A stretch of 64,000 nucleotides of DNA, taken from the NCBI GenBank assembly GCA_015680685.1, contig MNCI01033529.1, positions 654,579-718,578 on the forward strand, given 5' to 3'. The notes under the pieces were generated by a model. It saw only the letters and a list, made by a program, of their open reading frames with translations. It was not told the origin of the DNA and searched no databases. Made by a program: the position numbers and the translations under genes. Numbering within the stretch: position 1 is the stretch's first letter; every line of letters begins with the position of its first letter. Below are positions 55,440 through 64,000 of the stretch, piece after piece. This DNA is from Gnetum montanum. Its lineage: Eukaryota > Streptophyta > Gnetopsida > Gnetales > Gnetaceae.

Positions 55440-58400
55440 CGTGGGCTCGGTGATGCGTAAGGCTAAGGGGATTTGTTGTGGTATAAATTTATATCATTAT
55501 CTACCACTTGAGAAGGTAACTCAGCCCACATAGCTTCATTTTCTGAGATGGCATTTTGGGCTAACTCATTTGCCAAACAAGTAGCTTCGGTGGAGATAGG
55601 TGCTTCATTCTTAGAAGTTATCATTTCTGAACCTCGCTCCATGTTGACATTGTTTATTGCTTGGGTGGCCACTTTGTCACCGTAGATCACCACCTCCTTG
55701 ATTGCATAAGGTAGGTGAATTTCTTGATGTATGGGTGAAGAGACGGTCCTAAGTTGGGCTAACCATGACCTCCCCAAGATTAGGTTAAACCTAGGCATCT
55801 ATTCTACCATGATGAATGTTACACTTGTGGGGAACTAGTCCCCTGCCACAAAGTTAATGTGGACAGTCCCCTTTACCATCACCTTTGCTCTATTAAATGA
55901 ATTTAGACATGAGGTTGTCGTGGGTTTGATTTGATCCACCAAACCTAGTTTGTCCACTATGGGGAACAGGATATTTGTAGCAGCCCCATCATCAACATGT
56001 ACTCTTTAGATCTTATGCTGACTAACCCAAATTATGATGAGCAAGGGTGCTATTGTGTCCTGGCCCTTCTCAGGGTCATCCTTGATAAACTCGTCATGGA
56101 ATGTCAACTGAGTTGACTACTGCTCTTCCGGTGTAGAAGGAAGCATGACTGCATGGATTTCTTTCTCCTCTGCCAACATGTTTTCATCAACCGGTATGGA
56201 CATTAACATGTGAACCAAGGCCTCGTGGTGTATAGTGGAGGTCATTACCAGGTCGTATAGGATCAATGTTGTATTCTTCTATTTCTGAGCCTGTTTAACC
56301 TGAGTAAGGGCATTTAGGAGGTCCTGTCCACTTTCTTGTTGTTTTTCACCCTCCTCTTCTTCCATTCATCATAGAAGAAAAATTTCTTGAGGAGGATCAG
56401 TTTCAAGTTTGGGGCTAGACCCTTTTAGGCATAGATGCAGAGGATGAGGGGGTAGGCTTGGAGGGACTTGGGGCGGTACGTTCCTTGGCCATTTTGTCCA
56501 TTGGATGCTCTTCCCATTTCTTTGAATGGAAGTTTGTGATGCTATCTTAGATTGGCTCTGTGTGATGGGGGTAGTTGAGTGTTTTGGCCCCATAATGACA
56601 AATGGTGCTTATGGTGTTAGTGTGGGTGGCAGTGTGGTTTTGCTCACAAAGGATGCAAGGGAAGATGTCCGGGGGGAAACCTTAAGGATGAACGACTGTT
56701 GCAGTGTCTTTTTTACCGTTGTTGGTGTTGGTACACTACATTGAGGCAAACAAACCAAAAATGGCTGCTATGGCAGTTCTAGGTTACTATCTACACTAAT
56801 CATGTTGATAATGTATCCCATGTTGTTAGCGTTGAGGGGGTCCTTGTAAATGTGCATGGATTAATTTTTGGGGTGGACAAGGTTGCTTTCATGTAGAACC
56901 AACTTCCCTTGATCAATCATCCATTGAATGTCATCTTTTAATGTTAGACAGTAATCCGTGTCATGACCACAAAGTTGATGGTAGTCACAGAATTGCTCCA
57001 GCTTGAAGTTCTTAGGAACTGGTGGCTCATTGGGCGTAACCAAGGAGGGGTTCCTAAGGAGCTCGTAGTACCATTGATTCCATTTGGTTGCCTCCTCTGA
57101 CATTCATTTATGTTGAATATACCTAGCCCCCAACAATTTCTTCAGGAGTTTTGAATGCTTGATGGGCAAAGGGGTGTACTTGGAGCGATCTTTACACTCG
57201 AAGTTAGGTTTAGGCTAGGTTTATGCCTCTGGTGTTGACATGGAGGGTTGGGCAACATTACTTGAGCTAGGGGTGGGGTTCGTTGCTGTTGTGGCTACCT
57301 TTTTGTTATTTTTGCTATTGGTCTTTGCCTCATTTGCCATGGTAGCCACCTTGGCCATTGCGGTCTTGCCCTTCTCTTTGTCTTTTTTGGTATATGCATT
57401 CTTATACGCAACATAGGCTGGGTCTTTACTAGCTTCGGCTGTGTCTTGGATGCTCTTCGCCTGGGTTAAATCTTGAATAAGAGAGCATGGGGCTAGGTAA
57501 TATAGCTTGTATTTTATAAAATCATTTACCATTCCCTTGAAGATGGCCAGAAAATGGGCCTCCATGATAGGCTCATAGATTTCATTCAAGGTAGCACTCC
57601 ACCATTGTATAAACTTTTGCACTGACTCTAGTAGGCCTTTCTTACATCCATTAACTGATCTAGCGTGACTTTAGACCTCAAGTTATACTGGAAGCAGGTC
57701 ATGAACTGGGTCAGTAGCTCCTCCAGTGTTGAGATGGAGGCACGTAGGAGCATGCGGTACTAGTCTAAAGCTTTGCCCATTAGAGACATAGTAAAGGCGT
57801 GAATAATAGTGTGCGGCTAGTGTTGCAACAACAAAGATTCAGATCTAAATGTGACTAAATGTGCATTGGGATCATCCTCCCTATTGTATTTTGTAAAGTG
57901 GGGGAGTGGCATACCAGGGGGTAATGTGAGCATGGGTATGGTCAAGCTGATGGGGTCATCATGATAGAAATCCATGACCTACACTGTGTCAAAACTAGTG
58001 GCTTTGAGACGTTTAATCTCTTTAGTGAGGATCTGGATAAGTTTGAATGTTTAATCTAAACCTAGAGATGATGCAGGTGGTTGTGGGGTTGTAGGGGCAA
58101 CCATTGTTGGTGGTGTAGTAAGGACAATAGCCTTGCTCATAGGGGGTGTCGTTAGGGTTGCCCTTGCGAAGGGTGTTACCTGTGAGGTCCACCACCCAGT
58201 GGGTGGTGCTATTGGAGTTGCGGTCGCTGGTGGTGCTATAGGGTTTGTCATTTTCATGGCTAATGGGATGGGACATAATCTTGTGCTTGGTTATTACACC
58301 TGCGGGACTTGGTATGCTTTGTGGTAAGGGTAATGTGGAATCTGGGAGGGTTGTGAAGTAGGGAGCAAGTGGCTAGGGTCCACCACATGGTTGGGGCTGG

Positions 58401-59157
58401 GCATGCTACTGATGTTGGAATAGGTATAGAAAATGGAATAGGGGCGGAGGCTCCATGCAGCTATGAAGTTGACATGGTGTGCACGTAGGGCAACATAGCC
58501 ATGACCGATGCTTGGTATGAGGATAGGAAAGAATGAGGAGGGAGGGTGCTTAGGAATTAAACTAAGGGAGGAGCATGTTGATACGCTAAGGGTGCAGGAT
58601 GGCTGCCCATGGCTAATGAAAATGTAGATTGGTGTTGAGTTGTGGTAATCATAAAGGGGGCTAACGCAAAAAGTGGGTTGGCCTGAAGACCATGGTGGGA
58701 GGGATGGTCACAAGGTAAGTCTAGCCACCACTCTCTGATTGGAAGTCTAGGTCTTCCTACACATCCTGGAATGCTTCATCATAATGGGATGTTGTGTCAC
58801 ACTCTCTAGACTTACTAACCCACATCAGCTAGTCTAAGATCCACTGATACGTTTCTATCAAGGGGATGGTAATGTCAGGGGTAGGGACAAATTCCTCCCA
58901 TTCTAATGAAAGAACTCAAAGTTGCATTTGTCCTCGAGTTCTTGGCGATCTAGGGGCATATTTTCCTGGATATTTATGTAGAGGAAGTTGTAATGCTTTG
59001 CATCTTGTGCTAAGAACTCAAGTGATAGATGTTAGATCCTAAGGGACTGGCATGGAACCAACATTGGGCTAGGTGGTTGCTTAGCACCTATGGTGCTTTG
59101 AGTCGAGAAAGGAGCCTCAAGGCTTAAGGTGAAAATAGTGGTTATTGGAGGAATCAT
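55440..59157 (-). pseudogene. gag-protease of element 2 (decayed)
   Basis: Start at 59157 (MIPPITTIFTLSLEAPF), shortly after the primer site. Capsid region about 57900-57480 with KYKLYYLAPCSLIQDL. The zinc knuckle FCDYHQLCGHDTDYC near 56985-56940 is the best-preserved copy in the window (C, H, H, C all present). The protease segment lies at 56010-55463 (VHVDDGAATNI, then FNLILGRSWLAQLRTVSSP). Linkers are lysine-rich (KKDKEKGKTAMAK) and proline-rich. Stops and frame shifts are frequent. The antisense gene begins to overlap no part of it; the 3' ends of the two genes face each other across TR1. Confidence 0.8.
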
Positions 59158-59378
59158 TTTTGTGTGATAAAAGGGAAAGTCGCAAACACGAAACATGGAA
59201 ATCAATAGGCGATCAGAGCCTTTTCATCCTGCCAGGTCCCAAAGGAACCATCATCACGATCAATATACACCACATGATGCATAAAAAACCACAAAAGGGT
59301 ATCTTGTTTACACTAGTGGATGATGGGATACATAGAGCATGTAGGACTAGCTATAAGATAGAAAGGACATTAAAATTT

Positions 59379-59396
59379 CCTCCTTGTAGCACCAAA
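59379..59396 (-). promoter_or_regulatory. Primer-binding site, element 2
   Basis: The reverse complement is TTTTTGGTGCTACAAGGAGG, next to the LTR end. It is a decayed form of the TGGCGCTAGAAGGAGG site of element 3. Confidence 0.6.
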
Positions 59397-59399
59397 AAC

Positions 59400-61265
59400 T
59401 ATAGTGATCACAAACATTGATGGCTAGAACACCGAGAGGTTGCGAGGTGAATAGTTTAACCTCAGATCTGTGTGAGGGCTATGCTAGAGAGAAACGAAAA
59501 TGAGGCACCCTAAATGGTCTGGTCAATCAAACAGGGACTTAACTGATGTATCTTAACCTTACGTGAACATTTGTTTCAGAAGTGAAGTACACAAAATAAA
59601 TCAATGATCAATAAATGCAAAGTAACAGAAATAGTGCAAAACAATGATGATAGTGAAAAAATAGCAAAACAGATTTGGGTGAGAAAGTGCACTACCCCAA
59701 AGGTTGTGGATTTGATCCTTTATCTTGCTGAAAAGTGTACAATAGGTTATGCAACATTGGAGAAACACGGCTTACACCAAACAATATAGTCAGGTCTTCT
59801 GCTTACTACATTGTTCGCTAAGATGCTAAAATTCTTGACTCGCAAAGGGATTTTTGTAGCCAACTAGAGAACTCAAAGGTAATCAGAATGCTCAAAAATG
59901 CCAACTATGATCTCCAAAAGCCAACTGCACCGAAAAGCCAACTTTTTCTTTTACCAACCAGTTAACCTAGAAGTCAAACCTTTGAGTGTTATTTGCTAGG
60001 GTATTTATAAGGCTAGGAGTAGTGGGAAAATTTAGTTTGGACGCCATGTGTCCTAGGCCCTACAAGGTGCTAACACGCCCGTACCATGTAGGTATGCGAT
60101 GTTAGATGTAAAGTTTGTTACGCTATGACCATATCGTCAAAACTACATGTGCTAAAATCTAGTGTGGTAATAATGTAAACAAACTAGAGCATATGCTCCA
60201 AGACTATTTCTTCCCTACTCACAAGAAGGGTCAAGCGTAGAGATAATTTTTTTGGGAGTTGACTAGGGTATGAAAAATAGATGTCTTGATTTTGCCAAGG
60301 AGATGCTAGAGTAAGAAAGATTATTTCCAACAAGTTCTAGAGCTACCTGAAGATGTCTTAATGGTTTTGTGCTAGTGTTTCACTACTCATGTTGTTAAAC
60401 ACATTGGTGTCGCATAAGTAGCTGCTTACTACGCTATGCTACGCTACGTAGCATAGCATAGTGTAGCCGCTGGTCTTAATAGAAATTTTCATGGGAGCTA
60501 AAGAGCACTTGTCTGAGGCTTTAGTAAGGTAAACAACAATAACTTTTTTCCTTCATGCCGGGAAGCCTTTTGAATTGCTAAAATCATGTTTGAAACACTT
60601 TTATTGTTTTTGCATTGTTGCTACATTGTGCTACACTATGTAGCGTAGCATAGCGTAGTAGCTAGTGTACCTTGCTTCCTTGTTCAATCCATCATTTTCT
60701 AGTAAGAAACTTTGTCCAAGGCCTAAGGGCTAAGTGGGGTAACCAGATTTGGAGGCTGACATGTTGTCAAGTGCAATCTTCCTGTTGGAATTACTTGGCA
60801 AGATGGGCCTTTCTGCTCTGGATTTTCTACACTGTGCTACGATGCATAGCGTAGCACCTTGTGTTGGCTGAATCCTGACTTGTCTTGCAATCATTTTGTC
60901 AATTCACATTTTGACGCTTGAGAAATTATTTTTCAATGCTTGCTACACTACATAGTATAGTGTAGCATAGTAGAATTCTTTGCTAGAAAACTTCTCAAAT
61001 TTTTTTGCTCATCCCGAATACTTTTGACAATTCCTACCATAGTCTCTGGGTAGATTGTCAGCTGGGTCAATTGTCCAGTTGGGCAGGCTAGAGAGTCCAG
61101 TGAGCTTCTCAATGCTAGAGATAGAAAACCTGCTAGACTAGATAGTTTGTCCTTAGTGCCTACACTTTCTTGTCAAACCATCATGATGCTGCACTTGTGG
61201 AAGTCCTTGCCCAAATTCCAAGACTCTGCTAAAGTATGAGGATCCTAAAATTTTATGGTGTTTCA
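59400..61265 (-). repeat. 5' LTR of element 2
   Basis: Edges TATAGTGATC (reverse GATCACTATA) and GGTGTTTCA. Aligns with 21280-23154 throughout; for example GAGAAAGTGCACTACCCCAAAGG against GAGAAAGTGCACCACCCCAAAGG. TATA box as the reverse of TATAAATA at 60002-60009. Palindromes at 60427-60470, 60618-60660 and 60940-60972. The primer site borders its left edge, marking it as the 5' copy. Confidence 0.85.
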
Positions 61266-61470
61266 CCAGGGAGCATGACAGTTGTAAGAATTTTTTACGT
61301 CTTGGTCATGCTCCCAAGGAGTGTCACATTGCCAGAATGTGCAAAAATTTCCAAGTGTTAGTCACACTTCCATGGAGTGCGACAACACTGAAATATATGA
61401 AATTTTCCAAGTACAAAATGTAGCAATCCTAATATTTTTTCTAACTTTTGGGTTACATTCTTAGGGATAC
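61266..61470. repeat. 65-70 base tandem array, right half
   Basis: Continues the array cut at 21279: units with GGTCATGCTCCCAAGGAGTGTCAC and GTCACACTTCCATGGAGTGCGAC. The first five bases (CCAGG) are the right target duplication of element 2. Confidence 0.75.
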
Positions 61471-61837
61471 CCGAAATCTTAACAACCTATCTCACCATGT
61501 GGGACACACAACAAAAAATAAACCCTATCACATGATATGGGATGCAGAGCACCCAAAACCCTCTCCTCAATGCGCTATGCTAAGAAGTATGTTTTTGAAA
61601 CCCTTATCCCATCTTGCTGTATGGGACATAACAAAAACCTTATCCCATCTCATAGTGCTTAACACCTAGAGGCTCGTGACAAAGCCCTTGTCCAACATCA
61701 TGGAATGGGATGCCATTAAACCCTTGAGAAAAAAATAAAACACACATAGTCACAGTTTATGATGTGCGCCCCCTTCCTAGTTGCAATGGTGGCAGCGGCC
61801 ATGGTACAATGGTCGTGGTGATAGCAACGAAAACAAC
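61471..61837. other. Spacer with CCCTTATCCCAT / ATGGGAT words
   Basis: No gene. Several degenerate repeats of AAACCCTTATCCCATCTTGCTGTATGGGACA, again with internal inverted symmetry (ATCCCAT and ATGGGAT). It borders the LTR of element 4 on the right. Confidence 0.45.
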
Positions 61838-63919
61838 TATAGCATCTGAAAATGTTAATGGCTAGAACACCAAGGAGTTGTTAGGCATATAGCCTAACCT
61901 CGAATCTATGGGAGGGTCATGCTGGAGAAAATGGAAGTGGGGTGCCCTAAACAGTCTAGTTGATTAGATAAGGACTTACATGATGTACGATAACCATTTG
62001 CAAACAGAGTTTTTGAAGCATCACATGAGAGAGCCTAGATAAGTAGAAATGGGACAAATAACAACATGAGTGTACCAATATGTATTAACAATAGAATTAA
62101 GAAATTATCCTAACAATTTGAAACACATGCTAAAAGAAAATGAAGTGCAAGCTTAGGTGAAGAAATGCATCATCCCAAGCTTGGGGAATGCAACTCTTGA
62201 TTAAATGATGTATGAAATTGGTACATAGTATTAGATAGACAAAACAAAACAATGGGGTAGTATGGTAACAGTTCTTAGAACGTTTTAGACATGGTGCTGA
62301 TGGTTGCCAAGGGAGCTGGACTTTCTGGGTTAGCTATCATCACAAAGTATGGGTATGGGGTCGTGGCGCTCAACAAGGTGTCATGCTTGGGTGCTCAAGT
62401 GCCGAGGTGAGGAAGGTGTTAGGACTACTCTAATGTTGAGATTTGTCAATCATCAACCTTTTCCTTGCCAATCTTTTGCAAAATACAACCCTTAAAATGC
62501 TAATTATTGGGGTATTTATAGAGCTAGGATTAATAGTAGACATGGATTGGATGCCACGTGGCCTAGGTCCCACACAACATGAGTGTTAGCAAGTCACATG
62601 AACATGCTATGCTCAATGTGTCAAGCTCAAAGTGTTAAGCTTTTTAAGACAAGAACATGAACTCAGCCTCTACCCAACCATGAACACACTACCCAAACTG
62701 CATGTGCTAAAGTCTAAGGGACTATCATTTACCTACAAACAATGCTAAGACAAGTGCAACTAGGAGCCTATGCTCTGGGACTATTTCTTTCCCCTCTTTT
62801 GAGTAGGGTCAAGCATAGGGACAATTTTGGGGATTAATAGAGGGTACAAGAACAAAGCAAACTGTTGATCTTGGCCACTAGGGAGACGCCAAAGTAGGAA
62901 CGAAGGCTGATGTTAAACTCTGGGAACTTTTGGAGGCATTCAGAGGTGTTTCCCAAGTGTTACATTTTCTATGCTACCCAGTGTAACAAAGTGTAGCGTG
63001 AACAGTTAGAAAACTTTTTGTGGTTCTGGCCTGCTACGCTGTCTACACTGCATAGCATAGTAGAGTGTAACATCCTTTTTCTAATGAATTTTTCCAAAAT
63101 TTAAAATGTTTTGTCATGTCATGCTAATCACACTCTGAGATACATCAGGGTAGGTAACTTTAGCAGCTAAAAAAATGCATCTCACATGTCAGAATGGCTT
63201 GACAACTTTTTGTTCCATACTTATGAAATTTTTGACCTTGAACATCTGTTACACTGTCTATGTTGTGTAGCGTAGCAGAGTGTAACACCTATTTTTGAAT
63301 GGATTTTGACAAAACTTGCCATGTATTTCCATTGTACGCTAACCATAGTTTGAGGGTGAAGTAGGATAGGTAGCCTCAACAGTCAAAAAATTACCAAATG
63401 CACGCTCCGTGTCTATTCCAACACTAAGAAAATTTGAGTCCTGAAACTTGTGCTACATTGTCTATGCTATGCAACGTAGCAAAGCGTAATAGGCCCAAAG
63501 GTAGAAAATTTGCCAAATTATTTTTTCTAACCTGAGCATTTTTTACAACTCCTAGCTTGAGACTTGGGTGGTCTAGCAACTAGGACATGTGTCAAGTTGG
63601 GTAAGTTGAAGAGCATAGCAAGCTTGATGGCCCAAGAGATAGAAAATTTTCCAAATTATTTAGTCCATCCTAAGTGCCCTTTTGATCACTTCTGGCTTGT
63701 TATTTGTGCAAACTAACCTTGGAGACATGTGGTATGCTAGCTATGTTGGGGAGTGTAGCAAAAAGACTTAGAAAAATTTTACAAACATCAGAAATTCCAA
63801 GGTGCTATGTTGTCTATACTGCATAGCATGACACTAGACTTAGAGAAATTTTGTCCAAGTCTTGACACTTAGACAAATTTTCTGATGAGTCACTAGAGCC
63901 CAAAATTAGTGGTGTTTCA
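61838..63919 (-). repeat. 3' LTR of element 4
   Basis: Edges TATAGCATCTG and GGTGTTTCA. The same family as the LTRs above and closest in its first 150 bases to the LTR of element 1 (shared TTTGTCTAAGTGTCAA, CTCTAAGTCTAGTGT). TATA box as the reverse of TATAAATACCCC at 62513-62520. Palindromes near 62970-62995, 63030-63070, 63245-63285, 63455-63490 and 63810-63830. Length 2082 bases. A polypurine tract follows the right edge, so the element body lies to the right, outside the window. Confidence 0.8.
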
Positions 63920-63935
63920 TTGGCCCCTCTTTTTC
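63920..63935 (-). promoter_or_regulatory. Polypurine tract of element 4
   Basis: The reverse complement is GAAAAAGAGGGGCCAA, the cleanest copy of this tract in the window, directly upstream of the LTR start TGAAACACC. Confidence 0.75.
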
Positions 63936-64000
63936 AACATCTGGAGGATTGACTTGAGAGACATTGACAAAGAATACAAAACACCACAATGAGCATTACA

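Larger units (their letters stand above)
21280..61265 (-). mobile_element. Giant Ty3/gypsy element 2 (Tat-like), doubly interrupted
   Basis: Both ends are LTRs of the same orientation (21280-23154 and 59400-61265) that align along their length, flanked by CTAGG and CCAGG. Going along the element (right to left) come the 5' LTR, primer site, gag-protease (59157-55440), antisense gene on the plus strand (54984 back to 32590), RT/RNase H/integrase (31853-24886), repeats and the 3' LTR. Element 3 (32828-51427) sits in intron 1 of the antisense gene and another insertion (25977-29819) sits in RNase H. Subtracting these leaves about 17.5 kb, close to the 18.6 kb of element 3. All genes carry stops, so the element is dead. 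Confidence 0.85.

Noticed and set aside
1-64000. tRNA, rRNA or snRNA genes
   Set aside because: I looked for cloverleaf-like T-loop (GGTTCRANYCC) and promoter-box words and found nothing convincing. GGTTCTACA words in 8690-10990 belong to the hairpin repeat.

Overview
The window looks like intergenic DNA from a land plant with a very large, slowly purged genome. A gymnosperm or another large-genome lineage is plausible, but nothing here fixes the species. I see no intact host gene. Almost everything is decayed, nested LTR retrotransposon sequence, much of it diverged by C/T and G/A transitions as expected for old methylated DNA. One assembly gap (28 N) lies at 52672-52699.

Region 1-14145 is a patchwork of fragments: the 3' half of a Ty3/gypsy integrase (+), an LTR-like 1.5 kb repeat (3334-4838), a probable copia-type LTR near 5795, a gypsy gag pseudogene (-, about 7430-8065), a degenerate array of AGAACCA...TGGTTCT hairpin units (about 8690-10990), a long decayed unrecognised ORF (about 11560-13330), and an inverted fragment of the 1.5 kb repeat.

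Region 14146-64000 is dominated by four members of one giant Ty3/gypsy family, judged Tat/Ogre-like from its reverse transcriptase, integrase and gag. Element 1 (+) starts with a 5' LTR at 14146-16021, then gag-protease and a fragment of an antisense gene. Element 2 (-) has LTRs at 21280-23154 and 59400-61265 and a near-perfect target duplication (CTAGG/CCAGG). Element 3 (+) has LTRs at 32829-34445 and 49821-51426 and is nested inside element 2, with GTTGG flanking it. Element 4 (-) is represented by its 3' LTR at 61838-63919 and continues past the right edge. Element 2 is also split in its RNase H region by a separate 3.8 kb insertion (25977-29819, perfect GCTAT duplication) that carries pieces of host genes (aminoacylase-1, a short-chain dehydrogenase).

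The most interesting observation is the layout of the giant elements: gag and protease, then a repeat block, then a multi-exon gene in ANTISENSE, then a repeat block, then RT, RNase H and integrase, then a repeat block. The antisense gene has its own TATA box, a 119-nt first exon in two elements, and a second exon of 449-450 nt with matching splice sites in three elements. That second exon looks like an FCP1/NIF-type HAD phosphatase domain whose catalytic aspartates are replaced in all copies, so it reads as a captured, probably catalytically dead, host-derived domain. The antisense gene separates gag-protease from RT-integrase, which I do not recognise from described Tat elements, where extra ORFs lie before gag or after pol.
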